Positions 52,499-61,770 are shown, counted from the first letter of the stretch. The stretch: 64,000 nucleotides of DNA from Prado023 sp963736425 (GCA_963736425.1 CAVTOX010000025.1:1-64000), one strand, 5' to 3'. Numbers and translations: made by a program. The notes: a model not told the origin generated them from the sequence alone.

Positions 52499-53211
52499 CT
52501 CACCCGGTGGGCCCGTCGGGGAAGGGAACGCGGAGCGGCGGGTGGCACGCCGGTGGTCGTGGACCCAGCCACGATCGCCATCCGCGGGACGGCAAGGTCC
52601 CGGTCTGCTTCCAGCTGTTGGGCGACCGATGCGTTGCACGCCGCTCCCACCCAAATGAGCCTGATCACCACCCTGGGAGAGCCCAGCGGGCGGCGGCGCG
52701 GTATGGGGTTCACTTCGTTGGCGGGAGCGGGAACGTCGATGGAATGGGCGATCGAGGGACCGCACTCACAGCCGAGCCCAGTTTGTAGCCCAACCGGGGT
52801 CAGGCCAGACGTAGCCGGGCCAGTGACGCGTGCGCGGTGCCGCGTTGGTGTCGGGCACGATGCTCAGTTCGAGGAGGGTCATGCACGGCCCGACCCCGGT
52901 GGGCGCAACGGGAGGTAGGTGTGGGTTCGCGCTCCGACCGGGGTCGGCCGTCGTTCTGCTTGCGACGGTAGCGATGACCGGGGTTGGTGGACAGGGTCCT
53001 CCGTCCCGCCAGTGGTCTTCCGCATCCGGGACCACAGCCACTGGCGAACCCGCCAACGCGGTCTCGACACGACTCCTGAACGCGGCTTACCGCGGCGAGC
53101 GACAGGCCCTCCCGGTGGGGGCTAACCGGTGACAACGACGCAGGGCGGTCCGGGCTGCCGCCACGGCCGGCGGGGCGTGGCAAAGGGTCCACGCCCTTCT
53201 GGGAGTGCCTG
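52499..53211. other. region with repeat copy 6 and no supported gene
   Basis: Apart from repeat copy 6, only weak frames occur. One plus-strand frame near 52880-53130 has a hydrophobic stretch (SAVVLLATVAMTGVGG) but lacks convincing context. Confidence 0.4.
52696..52795 (+). repeat. dispersed repeat, copy 6
   Basis: The core GCGCGGTATGGGGTTCACT runs to GGAATGGGCGATCGAGG, and the tail GAGCCCAGTTTGTAGCCCAA ends at 52795. The stem arms changed together at the inner position (T pairs with A instead of C with G), with one remaining mismatch. It follows the acidic-protein gene on the same strand. Confidence 0.75.
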
Positions 53212-53568
53212 GTGTGCTCGGAATCGGTGGTGGCGGCTGGCCCACTCGATGCCCGCCAGGCGGCGGAGCCTGAAGACACTGCGTCGGTTCCCTGTTCAGC
53301 CGGAACGACCCGCCCCGTCGGCCCCCCGCTGAGTGTGTCCACAGCGGACCCGGCGCAGGTGGAGAACGGCCTCGCGAGGATCAAGGGAATCGGCCCGAAG
53401 TACGCAGAGATGCTCAAGAGCATGGGGGAGGACTCGGTCAAGGAGTTGCGCCACCTCAAGCCGGAGAACCTCAAGGAGATGATCGAGACTCGGCACGGTG
53501 CGGTGGTCGGGCTCTCGGTGGCGGAGTGCGAGGACTGGGTCAACCAGGCGAAGGCGTTGGATGCCTGA
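53212..53568 (+). CDS. DUF4332-like helix-hairpin-helix protein
   Basis: This 118-residue protein ends in a helix-hairpin-helix domain: VENGLARIKGIGPKYAEMLKSMG, then ELRHLKPENLKEMIETRHG and ECEDWVNQAKALDA. IKGIGPKYAEML is the DNA- or protein-binding hairpin of the DUF4332/HhH family. The GTG at 53212 has GGGAG six bases upstream; a later GTG at 53335 would give the domain alone. The N-terminal 40 residues are not conserved-looking. The function is unknown. Confidence 0.6.
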   Translation: MCSESVVAAGPLDARQAAEPEDTASVPCSAGTTRPVGPPLSVSTADPAQVENGLARIKGIGPKYAEMLKSMGEDSVKELRHLKPENLKEMIETRHGAVVGLSVAECEDWVNQAKALDA

Positions 53569-53707
53569 CCCGGTGGCAGGGGTGTCAGGACCCCTCCCAC
53601 GGGAGGGTGCACTATCCGCGTTGGCGATCAGTGGGATGGCCGAGGGCATCGTGGACAGCTGGGAAAGCACCCGCCGAGCAGGTAGCTTCCGCTGCTACGC
53701 TCCACAG

Positions 53708-54058
53708 ATGGCTTCGCATGGAAGCGACCCTGACGACCGGCACGAGCGTCTGAGCATCCAGTTGGAGGTCATCCGCTCGATGTGGGTGACCATGCTCGGT
53801 CTGCTGTCCTCGAACACCCAGCAGTGGCATTTCGTGGGCGTGGTCGACGGGAAGCCCAGGTACACCAGTGCGACGTTCGCGGCCCCCTACAGTTGGGGCA
53901 CCGTCCCGATCGGCACGACCATGCTGCCGAGAGAGGAATGGGCCCCGGGCATGGCTGAGGCCCTCGACGAGTTGCAGCGCGAGATCACCGACGACGGGTG
54001 GACCGAGGACAGCCCCGGGGAACAACCCTGGCAACACCAGTACCGCCGGGCGCGGTAG
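53708..54058 (+). CDS. hypothetical small protein
   Basis: This 116-residue soluble protein has a compact conserved-looking core: RLSIQLEVIRSMWVTMLGLLSS, QQWHFVGVVDGKPRYTSATF, and TTMLPREEWAPGMAEALDELQREI. The family is not recognised. The frame is open upstream to 53498, and an earlier ATG at 53561 overlaps the preceding gene's end, but those extra residues are low-complexity, so the ATG at 53708 is preferred. It has no clear ribosome-binding site. Confidence 0.5.
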   Translation: MASHGSDPDDRHERLSIQLEVIRSMWVTMLGLLSSNTQQWHFVGVVDGKPRYTSATFAAPYSWGTVPIGTTMLPREEWAPGMAEALDELQREITDDGWTEDSPGEQPWQHQYRRAR

Positions 54059-54111
54059 GCACCCCACCCAGTCAGGGACGTCAGTCGGGTCCTCGGGTGT
54101 GCGGGTCGCCC

Positions 54112-54552
54112 CTAGAGTTCGCGCAGGTAGCAGAGCATCCGGTGTTCCTGGCCGGGTTCGATGTTGACGAACCCGTGCCGTTCGGAGAACCGGCGGGCGT
54201 CGGTGTCGACCTCGTCAACGTTGATGTGCACCTCTCCGGCGTCCCGCTCACCGACGATCCGAATCGCGGCCTCCAGCAAGGCGGTGCCGAGGCCCTGATT
54301 GCGCGCGTGCGGGCGGACGTAGAGCTCCTCGAGCTGGGCCAGCGGTCCGTCGAAGTACGGAGTCGGGCGCAGGGTCAGCAACGCGAACCCGACCGGCTCG
54401 TCGTCCCCGGCCAGCAGCACGATCACCTCCGGAAGGGCCAGCATTCGCCGGAACCTGACGGCGAGCTCGTCTGCCGTCGGAGTGGGGCTCTGGAACTCGG
54501 TGTTGAAGTCGAACAGCAGCCCGGCCACCACGACGGGGCCCCGGTGGACCAT
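54112..54552 (-). CDS. GNAT family N-acetyltransferase
   Basis: This 146-residue acetyltransferase has the GNAT fold: FALLTLRPTPYF, LEELYVRPHARNQGLGTALLEAA with the acetyl-CoA binding Q/RxxGxG/A motif (RNQGLG), and RFSERHGFVNIEPG near the end. The substrate amine is unknown. The ATG at 54552 gives a short N-terminus. It is convergent with the upstream hypothetical gene and divergent from the XRE-HBHA locus, so the promoter region at 54553-54658 is shared. Confidence 0.85.
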   Translation of the reverse strand: MVHRGPVVVAGLLFDFNTEFQSPTPTADELAVRFRRMLALPEVIVLLAGDDEPVGFALLTLRPTPYFDGPLAQLEELYVRPHARNQGLGTALLEAAIRIVGERDAGEVHINVDEVDTDARRFSERHGFVNIEPGQEHRMLCYLREL

Positions 54553-54621
54553 CCCTAATGCCAGGCAATTCGGGGTGAGACCTGGGAGTGAGCCATCTCA
54601 CGGGGCACCTGCTAGCAAAGT

Positions 54622-54637
54622 GCTTGCAATAGCAAGC
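54622..54637. promoter_or_regulatory. palindrome upstream of the XRE regulator
   Basis: GCTTGC-AATA-GCAAGC is a perfect inverted repeat 22 bases before the regulator start, next to a half-site GCTAGCAAAG. It is likely the operator of the XRE protein, by analogy with the autoregulation usual in the family. Confidence 0.5.
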
Positions 54638-54658
54638 GCATGGGCGGAGACTGGAGGT

Positions 54659-55040
54659 GTGGCCAGGATCGACGCGGCGAAGCTCGGCGGGTTCATCCGC
54701 GAACAGCGGACCGCCGCACAGATCTCGCTGCGCCAGTTGGCCAAGGCCGCGGACATCTCCAACCCCTGCCTGAGTCAGGTGGAGCGGGGCTGCGCAGGCC
54801 GAGCGCGGAGATCCTCGCCCGGAATGCCGAGGGCCTGCGGTGTCCGCGGAGACGCTCTACGTGCAGGCCGGGATCCTCGAGCCGCGCCGTGGGGACCACT
54901 CGGTCCTGGCCGCGATCGCCGAGGACCCGACACTCACCGAGCGGCAAGGCAAGGTGCTGCTGGAGATCGACGCGGCCTTCCAGGCCGAGAACGCGGCCCA
55001 GCGCTCGCTGGCAACCGTCGACAATGGAGAAGAGGACTGA
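54659..55040 (+). CDS. XRE-family regulator (two frameshifts)
   Basis: This is a helix-turn-helix regulator of about 127 residues after repair of two single-base deletions. The first frame reads FIREQRTAAQISLRQLAKAADISNPCLSQVERG, the XRE recognition core. A missing base near 54790 breaks it; a second near 54838 restores the last part, SAETLYVQAGILEPRRG to RSLATVDNGEED. The GTG at 54659 starts it; a GTG 39 bases upstream also exists. It precedes the HBHA-like gene by three bases, like the Rv0474-Rv0475 (hbhA) pair of Mycobacterium tuberculosis. Confidence 0.75.
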
Positions 55041-55043
55041 CCC

Positions 55044-55670
55044 ATGAATGAGAACACCACCCCCGAGACCGTGACCGAGAAGGTCGAGGAGCCCAAGGCC
55101 GCGGCCACGAAGGCCACCACGACCACGCGCAAGACCGCGGCGAAGAAGACGCCACCGGCGAAGGCCCCTGCCAAGAAGACCAGCACCGCCCGCAGGGCCC
55201 CCGCCAAGAAGGAGGCCCCGGTCGCCATGGAGCAGGTGCCCGAGGGCCTGCACGTGCCGACCGTGGAGCAGTTGCGCGAAATGGTCGGCAAGATCGAGGT
55301 CCCGACCGTGGACGAGGTCCGTGAGGACGCGGAGAAGTTCATCGACGAGGTGCGCACGAACGCCGAGAAGCTCGTCGACACGCTGCGCGAAATGCTGGCC
55401 AAGATCGAGATCCCGACGACCGTGGGCGCGCTGCGTGCCGACACCGAGAAGCTCATCGACGAGCTGCGTGCCGACACCGAGAAGCTCATCGACGAGCTGC
55501 GTGCCGACACCGAGAGGTTCCTCGACGAGGTCCGTTCCGACGCCGAGAAGTTCCTCGACACGGCGACCGACACCCTGGCACAGGTCCCTGGCCGGGCCAC
55601 CGAGGTCGCTCACGACGCCCAGGAGCAGGCCAAGACCGGCTACCACAAGGTGCTCGAGTCGATCAAGTGA
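55044..55670 (+). CDS. HBHA-like coiled-coil protein
   Basis: This 208-residue protein resembles mycobacterial heparin-binding haemagglutinin and phasin-like proteins, but with its parts reordered. The Lys/Ala/Pro-rich tract lies at the N-terminus (KTAAKKTPPAKAPAKKTST), whereas in HBHA it is C-terminal. The coiled coil (PTVEQLREMVGKIEVPTVDEVREDAEKF onward) contains tandem 11-residue hendecad repeats built on ADTEKLIDELR. It has no signal peptide. Possible roles are cell-surface adhesion, binding of lipid inclusions (phasin-like) or DNA binding by the basic tract. The regulator before it and the terminator after it support a two-gene operon. Confidence 0.75.
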   Translation: MNENTTPETVTEKVEEPKAAATKATTTTRKTAAKKTPPAKAPAKKTSTARRAPAKKEAPVAMEQVPEGLHVPTVEQLREMVGKIEVPTVDEVREDAEKFIDEVRTNAEKLVDTLREMLAKIEIPTTVGALRADTEKLIDELRADTEKLIDELRADTERFLDEVRSDAEKFLDTATDTLAQVPGRATEVAHDAQEQAKTGYHKVLESIK

Positions 55671-56083
55671 GCCCCGGCCGCTGACAGAGGGCGAGGCCAT
55701 CCGGGCGGGGCCGACCGTACGGTCGGGCCCCTCCCGGATCGGGCGGGCCCCCACCCCCCGCAGGGGTTGGAGCTCCAGGACCGCTGAACGTGTCGCGGTC
55801 AATGGTGCGCGCCTCGAGCTGGATCGGTGCTCAGCGCATCCCCCGGCGCTGAGCCCTGCCCGCTTACCCCTCCGGCTACGCGGTGGTGCTCTCCACCTGC
55901 CGGTCACCAGCCCCCCAAAGGCTGCGAGCCTCTGGCTCAGCCCCGTGGAGAGTGATTCTCGAGCCCAGGCGGCGGCCTCGCCCCGACGGGGTGGGGTTTC
56001 AGTCAAGACGGCGCACGACGGTCTACGTCTGTGGTGATCCCTTGGAACGATCGCGCGATTCGGGACGAAGATCGCGGTTAGGG
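55671..56083. other. intergenic region after the HBHA-like gene
   Basis: The first 70 bases hold the terminator. The remaining 340 bases up to the convergent unknown gene have no supported frame. Confidence 0.5.
55701..55737 (+). terminator. hairpin terminator of the XRE-HBHA operon
   Basis: A long GC-rich hairpin has arms CCGGGCGGGGCCGACC and GGTCGGGCCCCTCCCGG around GTAC. It begins 30 bases beyond the stop and is the strongest fold in this region. Confidence 0.7.
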
Positions 56084-57601
56084 CTACGTGGCGTCCGGGA
56101 TCTCGAGGTCGTCGAACGCCACTCCGGGGGTGGACAGCGGGTGGTCCACGCTGGTCCGGTGACGACAGCGCAAGTGGGTGCCGCCGTCACTCCAGCGGCT
56201 GATCACGACCTCGAGCACGATCCGGCGTCCGGCCGCCGGGACGGCGTTGCGGTTCACGCCGCCTGCCAGTTCGCCGACCAGCCCGGGTAGTCCGGTGGTG
56301 GCCGGCGAGGGGACGAGTGTGGCGGGGTGGGCCGGGTCCTGGACCATCGCGTGCCACCCGGCAGGGGGGGTGCGGCGCAGGCGGTACGTGGCGGGACCCA
56401 CCGTCGGGGGTGTGAACTGCCCGGCCGGGGCCGCGGGGGTGGTGCCGTCCACGGCCCACACGAGGTTGGCCATCTCGTCGCGCAGGAGGTGCAGGGTGCC
56501 GAGGGTGCGTGCGCTGTCCGGCTGGTCGCCGGACATCAGGGCGAAGGGCGCTCCTGGAGCCCCTGTCAGCGAGAAGAGCGTCCATCCGGGTCCCGAGGAC
56601 GCGGGGATCTCGGTCGTCCTGCCGAACGAATCGGTGACCGACAGGGCAGTCGTCTCGCACACCGAACCCAGGGGCAGGCGCACGGGAAGCAGGAAGTGGT
56701 CGTTGCCGTAGAGCAGGCCGAACTGGAGCATGGCGGTCTTGGCTAGGTCCGCGTTGGTCGGCGCCACGGCGGCCAGATCGATCCGGTGCTCCTCGAGTTC
56801 CCACCAGCGGGGGACCGGCATGCCGGGGAATGCGGCACGCGTCGCAATGGCCTCACTCGTCACACTGATCAGGGGGCCGTTCGTGGCCGCGGCCGCCCCG
56901 TCGACGCTCCACCACGCCACCGGCCCACCCGGGTGGTCGACAGCGGCAAGCTCGATGCCCCCGCCGGCGGTCCCGGCGTGCCCGGCGAAGCGATGCGTGA
57001 GGTCGTGGGGGTCCCACCCGGTTCCGGCTGGGCGCGCCAGCAGCGAGCCGCACGTCGCGATCCACTCCGACACCGCGGCCAGGATCGCCGGTTCGGTGAC
57101 TCCCGCCGCCGGGGCCGGGGGAGTCACGCTGTCGTCGACCAGAGCCGCCCACGCCGCCAGGCCGTCGGGCACCAGCCCCGCGGCGAGCGCGACCTCGGGC
57201 GAGGTGTAGTCGGCGGCCAACGGGTGCTGGTCGGCGAGCCCGCCGATCGTCGCCGCCGGGGCTCCGGCGCGGCGCAGGGCGCGGACCAGCTGCTGGCCGG
57301 TGCGCAGCCGCAGCTCCCCGCTCCCCGGTGCGGGCACCGCCTCGACCACGGCGCCCAACGGCTGGGCGTCGGGTTGGTAGGGCTGCCAGGTGCTGCCGCC
57401 GTCGAGGGTGACTGCGTCGAGCCGACCGATCGTCGCCCGGTGGCTCACGCCCACCGGGCTTCCGGCGTCCTCTGCCGCGAGCTCTCCCAGCTGCCACTGC
57501 CGGGCCAGCAGCCAGGCGGCGTCGTGGAGCCGAGCCCCGAGGGCCCGGTCCGGGTCGACGTACGGGTCCGGCATGAGTCGTGTCAGGTGCCCAAGGCTCA
57601 T
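56084..57601 (-). CDS. unrecognised protein A of the large-protein module
   Basis: This 505-residue soluble protein is not recognised. It opens MSLGHLTRLMPDPYVDPDRALGAR, has the striking motif AAWLLARQWQLGELAAEDAGSPVGV near residue 30, and later GMPVPRWWELEEHRIDL and GNDHFLLPVRLPLGSVCETTALSVTDSFG. The end is a beta-rich stretch (RIVLEVVISRWSDGGTHLRCRHR). No signal or transmembrane segment is visible. The start overlaps the stop of protein B as ATGA, so it is the last gene of the operon. The Arg/Trp-rich core suggests a conserved family, but I cannot name it. Confidence 0.75.
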   Translation of the reverse strand: MSLGHLTRLMPDPYVDPDRALGARLHDAAWLLARQWQLGELAAEDAGSPVGVSHRATIGRLDAVTLDGGSTWQPYQPDAQPLGAVVEAVPAPGSGELRLRTGQQLVRALRRAGAPAATIGGLADQHPLAADYTSPEVALAAGLVPDGLAAWAALVDDSVTPPAPAAGVTEPAILAAVSEWIATCGSLLARPAGTGWDPHDLTHRFAGHAGTAGGGIELAAVDHPGGPVAWWSVDGAAAATNGPLISVTSEAIATRAAFPGMPVPRWWELEEHRIDLAAVAPTNADLAKTAMLQFGLLYGNDHFLLPVRLPLGSVCETTALSVTDSFGRTTEIPASSGPGWTLFSLTGAPGAPFALMSGDQPDSARTLGTLHLLRDEMANLVWAVDGTTPAAPAGQFTPPTVGPATYRLRRTPPAGWHAMVQDPAHPATLVPSPATTGLPGLVGELAGGVNRNAVPAAGRRIVLEVVISRWSDGGTHLRCRHRTSVDHPLSTPGVAFDDLEIPDAT

Positions 57602-60600
57602 GGCGTCCCCCCGGTCGGTGTGAGTCCGTCGATCGGCAGGTCCGGCGTCCAGCCCGGTGTGGGGTGCTGCAGGGTCACCATCGCCGGGACCACCCCGTTG
57701 CCGGCGAGCTCCGCGGGGGTCAGGCAGCGCATCCGCGCGATCCGGAGGGCCTCGTCGACGTACGGGGCGAGGTCCTCCCATGGCGACTCGGAGGTCGGGT
57801 CCGGCACGGCCAGCAGCGCGACGTTCGGCGGCTCGGACGTGGGCGCGTCGTAGTGGAACGCGATGGCGGTGGTCAACTCCGGGTCCGGGACCACCTCAAC
57901 CCAGTCGTCGACGATCAGGGCGCAGACGCGCGCACCAGGCGGGGTTGCGTCGGTGGCCAGCAGGACGGAGGAGATCCGGCCGGCTGCCAGCGGCCCCGGA
58001 AGGGCCGCCCAGTTCTCGCCGGCCGTGAGGGGGTCCTGGTGCACCGTGATCACCAGCGCGGGGGCGCCGAGCAGGTCGAGGGTGTCGCGGACGCGCTCGA
58101 CGGCGGCGGTGCCGTCGCGCACCTGCCCGTGCTGGAACAGGAACCGGTCGACGGAGGCGCTGTCGGTGCCGGTGGGGACTGTGGGGGTGCCGAACGTGGC
58201 CGTGCTGCCCAACCACGCGGTTGCCCCGGACAGGCCACGCAGCGCCTCAGCCGCGGACACGTCATCGGTGATGGCGTGGTCGGCACCGATCGGCCGGGCG
58301 GCCAGGGCGGTGCGCGCGGCACCTGCCGCCGAGGCCAGCGCGGCGTCCGCGTCCCCGGGCGACCAGTGGACCGGCGAGCCGACGGCGTCCGCGCCGACGA
58401 GTGCGGCCAGGAAGGCGTCGCGGTCGGGGGCGGGGTCGCTCGTGGCGTCGTCGAGGGCGTCGATGGCCGCGCGGAGGTCGTCCTCCCAGGCCGCGATGCG
58501 CGCAGCTGCACTACAGGCAGCGGTCAGCGGGGCCCCATCCGTGGCGCGCACGGGGCGGGCGGCGGCGAGCAGGCCCCGGATCGCGGCCGTGGCCGCTGCC
58601 ATCGCGTCCGTCCTACTCAGGGATGCCGCCCCGGCAGCCGCACCCAGGCGGTCGAGCAGGTGGCTCCAGCTCTCGTCGGTGCTCAGCGCGACCACGTCCA
58701 GGGCGCCGAGCTGTGCGTCGGCCATGAGGTCGGTCAGGGCCTGGGACGTGGGCGTCCCGACGGCGTCGACCGTGGTCAGCGTCACGGTGGCCAGGCAGTC
58801 GGCCGCCCAGGCATCGAGTCCGGGGGCCAGGCGCCCGCGGGGGCCACGCACGGTGGCCGACGGCGCCGGGTCGGGGGCGATCAGAAGCACCCGGTGGGTG
58901 ACCGCGACGCCGGGTGTGGGCTGGGCGACGAACTCCGGGACAGGTGGGGGCACGTGCGTCCCGGCCAGGGCCTCCACCGCAGCTGCGGCGCGCGCGGGGT
59001 TGCGCTGCGCCAGCTGGTGCACCCCCTCGGCGAGGAGCAGGTCACCGGTCGCGTCGACCAGGTCGGCGACGCGCTCCCGGGCGCGCGTCAGCACTGGTCG
59101 GTCGGCGGCACGCACCCCACGGGGCATCGGGCCCTCCAGCGCGGCCAGGCCGTCGCAGACCTCCGGTGCGGCCACGGCCGACCCGCCGCGGGTCAGCGGG
59201 TGCAGCCGCCCGGCCGTGAGTGGGTGGGCGGCGCGCAGCACGTCGACGAGGCGATGGCCGGCGGCCGAGGACGGGGCCGTCTCGAGGATCGCCTCCTCCA
59301 GCACTCCGCCGAGCAGCGCCCCGAGGGGCTGACCCGCGCGCAGGCCCTCGATGAGCCGCATCGCTCCGCGGGTGCGCGCGGAGCTGAGGCCGACGGCGTA
59401 GGCGTCCCCGCGCGCCCCACCTCCTGCGGCGCGGTGCTGGCCCATGTGCGCGGACTGGAGCACGGCGGCCGCGACGGCCTGGGGGATGCTCGGCGCGTGC
59501 ACGTAGCCGTCGCTGCGCGAGGACGCCGGGCGCAGGTGCTCGAGCACCCCGTAGGCGCCGACCAGCAGGCCGTTCGGGCGTCTGGCGCGCGCCCGCCGCA
59601 GCCGGGTCGTGGCCAGGGCCGTCCACCACGCGTCGAGCCGGTGTGAGGCGGTGCCGAGCTCGCCTGCGAGGACGGCTTCGACGGTGTCGGCGCCGCCCGG
59701 GCGGTCGACCGCTGCGCTCAGGGAGGCCAGCAGCTGGCGCACCTCGGCCACGCGCCTGTTGGCGGCGGGGACCTGGTCGGCGTAGTACGCCAGCCAGTCG
59801 GCGAGCCCGTCGCCGTTCCACTCCGAGGCCATCGGATCCGCGGACTCCGGCACCGCCGCGCCCACGGACACCAGGTGCTGCCAGCGGAACGGGTCGGCGG
59901 CGGCGAGCATCGCCAGACGGCCGATCGCGGTCAGCACTGTGACGGGCAGGTCGAGCTCCGGGCGCAGCGCTGCCAGCCGCCACAGGCCGGGCTCGTTCGG
60001 CCCGTCCTGCGGTGCGGTGGCCCTCGCCCCGGCCGCGGCTGCGGTCCCGGACCCCGGGCGCACCCAGGGGGCGGTCACCGTGACCTGGCCGGCGATCGGT
60101 GCGGTGCGCGTGGCCGGCGTCGACGCCGCGGTGCCCGTGGCGGCGGGATCGAGCAGCGCGACGGTCGTCGCGGTCCAGTCGTCGTACGGGTCGGCCGGGC
60201 TGCCCGCAGTGGTGCCTGCGCCGTACCCGCCGGCTGCCTGCGGCCCGAGCAGGGCCTGCAGCAGCAGCCGCTGCGGTGCGCCATCGCGCATGAGCAGGTC
60301 GAGCAGGCTCGTCTCCGTGTCGGCCCGGTCCTCGCCGAATCCCGTCAGCGACGGCGGCGCGGCGCTCACCAGCGCATCGGCGAGGCGGGGGAGCTGCGCG
60401 GCCACGAGACGTTCGGCGTCGACGAGGTCCGCGTCGCTGTTCCACTGCGTCACCGGGAGCACGCCGTAGGGCTGGCGGCCCACCTGCAGCAGGGGCGCGG
60501 GACCGACGCCGCTCACCGACTCGGTGTGCAGGTCGAGCACCTCGGCGAGCAGCGAGGGCTCCACGGCCGGTTGCAGCAGGCTGGCCAGCAGCGGCTCCCA

Positions 60601-61764
60601 CGCCAGTCGCATGAGGCGGCGCACGTCGCGGGCCAGAGCGCGCGTGGTCGCGTCGGCTCCGGCGGCGTGGCCGAACGTCTCGGCATCGAGGCCGAGCAGG
60701 CCGGAGAGGTGCCGGCCGTCGCACCCTGCGCCGGCCACCAGGCTCACCACGCCAGGAGGGTCGAGGCTGACCTCCCGCCGGAAGAGCGCCAGGGGGTCGT
60801 TCAGGCCGTCGTCACCGGTGGGCGGGGGCGTGTCCGCCGCGGTGTGGTTCGTCGGCGTGCCGGGTGCCGGCATCGACAGGCCGGTGCTGTGGCGGTGCGC
60901 CGCGAGAAGCGCCTGGAGATCTCCGGCCGTCTCGTCGGGGCCAGCGGTCCGGCGTAGGCCGGTCACGACGACGGACTCGATCCGGGGGTGCGACCCGGCC
61001 CCGAGCGGCACGACGAGGCCCAGGCCGCTGCGTACCGCCGCGGTGAAGTCGGTCATCCACGCGAGTTCGTCGGGCAGGGTGCCCGGCGGGGGCGGGGAGT
61101 CGTGCAGGGCGGGGTCGGGGGTGACCACCAGGGGCTCGGCGACCAGCGCGGTGGTGGCCACGATCGGGGTGGTGCTGCCCTCGACCAGCACCCGCAACTG
61201 GAACTGCTCGGGCAGCAGTCGGGCCGTGGCCGGCTCGGGGATCCGCGGCTGCACGCCGGGCTCCTTGCGTCGGACGGCGTCGGCCACGTACGTCGCGCGC
61301 CGCGGGCCGACGACCCGGGCCAGCGCCTCGAACGCATCGACGTGCTCGTCGCGGGTGCGCGCGGCGCGGGTGCTGAGCAGGTACCTGCGTCCGGCCTCGA
61401 CCTCCGCCGGAGTCAGCTGGGGCTCGTGGTTGTCGATGTGCAGCTCGTCGGGGGTGATCCGCACGAGCAGGGCGCTGCTGCGTCCGTTCGCCCACTTCCA
61501 CCACACCCCGCCGGCTCCGTCGGTCCAGGCGTAGCGGGTCTCCAGGCGCAGGGGGAGCAGCAGTGCGGGGACGTCGCGGGGCAGCTCCGGCCAGGACGTG
61601 GTGGCCAGGAACTCCGTCCGAGCCTTGTCGAGCCGCCCGACCAGGCCGGCGCGGCGGGCACGCCAGTCAGCGGGGTCCGCGGTCGAGCGGGTCGTCGAGA
61701 GATCGGCGAGCGCTGCCCGGACCTTGGCGATCTGGACGTACTGGGTGTCGAGTGGGTAGGGCAT
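57598..61764 (-). CDS. unrecognised 1388-residue protein B
   Basis: This is a very large soluble protein in one unbroken frame, with no transmembrane segment or signal peptide. Recognisable conserved-looking blocks are LLPLRLETRYAWTD near residue 70, LPDELAWMTDFTAAVRSGLGLVVPLG, GLSMPAPGTPTNHTAAD near residue 300, the block LLQVGRQPYGVLPVTQWNSD, and an end block with VDDWVEVVPDPELTTAIAFHYDAPTSEPPN in outline. Such layered conserved patches resemble a structural or scaffold protein more than an enzyme. Composition is Ala-rich (typical of the genome). It starts seven bases after the upstream gene and overlaps protein A by four. No function is inferred. Confidence 0.78.
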   Translation of the reverse strand: MPYPLDTQYVQIAKVRAALADLSTTRSTADPADWRARRAGLVGRLDKARTEFLATTSWPELPRDVPALLLPLRLETRYAWTDGAGGVWWKWANGRSSALLVRITPDELHIDNHEPQLTPAEVEAGRRYLLSTRAARTRDEHVDAFEALARVVGPRRATYVADAVRRKEPGVQPRIPEPATARLLPEQFQLRVLVEGSTTPIVATTALVAEPLVVTPDPALHDSPPPPGTLPDELAWMTDFTAAVRSGLGLVVPLGAGSHPRIESVVVTGLRRTAGPDETAGDLQALLAAHRHSTGLSMPAPGTPTNHTAADTPPPTGDDGLNDPLALFRREVSLDPPGVVSLVAGAGCDGRHLSGLLGLDAETFGHAAGADATTRALARDVRRLMRLAWEPLLASLLQPAVEPSLLAEVLDLHTESVSGVGPAPLLQVGRQPYGVLPVTQWNSDADLVDAERLVAAQLPRLADALVSAAPPSLTGFGEDRADTETSLLDLLMRDGAPQRLLLQALLGPQAAGGYGAGTTAGSPADPYDDWTATTVALLDPAATGTAASTPATRTAPIAGQVTVTAPWVRPGSGTAAAAGARATAPQDGPNEPGLWRLAALRPELDLPVTVLTAIGRLAMLAAADPFRWQHLVSVGAAVPESADPMASEWNGDGLADWLAYYADQVPAANRRVAEVRQLLASLSAAVDRPGGADTVEAVLAGELGTASHRLDAWWTALATTRLRRARARRPNGLLVGAYGVLEHLRPASSRSDGYVHAPSIPQAVAAAVLQSAHMGQHRAAGGGARGDAYAVGLSSARTRGAMRLIEGLRAGQPLGALLGGVLEEAILETAPSSAAGHRLVDVLRAAHPLTAGRLHPLTRGGSAVAAPEVCDGLAALEGPMPRGVRAADRPVLTRARERVADLVDATGDLLLAEGVHQLAQRNPARAAAAVEALAGTHVPPPVPEFVAQPTPGVAVTHRVLLIAPDPAPSATVRGPRGRLAPGLDAWAADCLATVTLTTVDAVGTPTSQALTDLMADAQLGALDVVALSTDESWSHLLDRLGAAAGAASLSRTDAMAAATAAIRGLLAAARPVRATDGAPLTAACSAAARIAAWEDDLRAAIDALDDATSDPAPDRDAFLAALVGADAVGSPVHWSPGDADAALASAAGAARTALAARPIGADHAITDDVSAAEALRGLSGATAWLGSTATFGTPTVPTGTDSASVDRFLFQHGQVRDGTAAVERVRDTLDLLGAPALVITVHQDPLTAGENWAALPGPLAAGRISSVLLATDATPPGARVCALIVDDWVEVVPDPELTTAIAFHYDAPTSEPPNVALLAVPDPTSESPWEDLAPYVDEALRIARMRCLTPAELAGNGVVPAMVTLQHPTPGWTPDLPIDGLTPTGGTP

Positions 61765-61770
61765 GGCTCC

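Noticed and set aside
52788..52794. GCCCAAC in the repeat tail as an integron attC core site
   Set aside because: It fits RYYYAAC in one copy only, no matching GTTRRRY is present and no integrase is seen, so cassette recombination sites are not supported.
53498..53707. N-terminal extension of the 116-residue hypothetical gene
   Set aside because: The added residues are low-complexity and overlap the previous gene; the shorter start keeps only the protein-like core.
55431..55529. 33-bp direct repeats as a CRISPR array
   Set aside because: The units are contiguous without spacers and lie in frame in a coiled-coil gene.
59042..60724. A 560-codon minus-strand frame inside protein B
   Set aside because: It is Arg/Gly/Pro-rich, in another frame of the large intact protein B, and has no conserved pattern.
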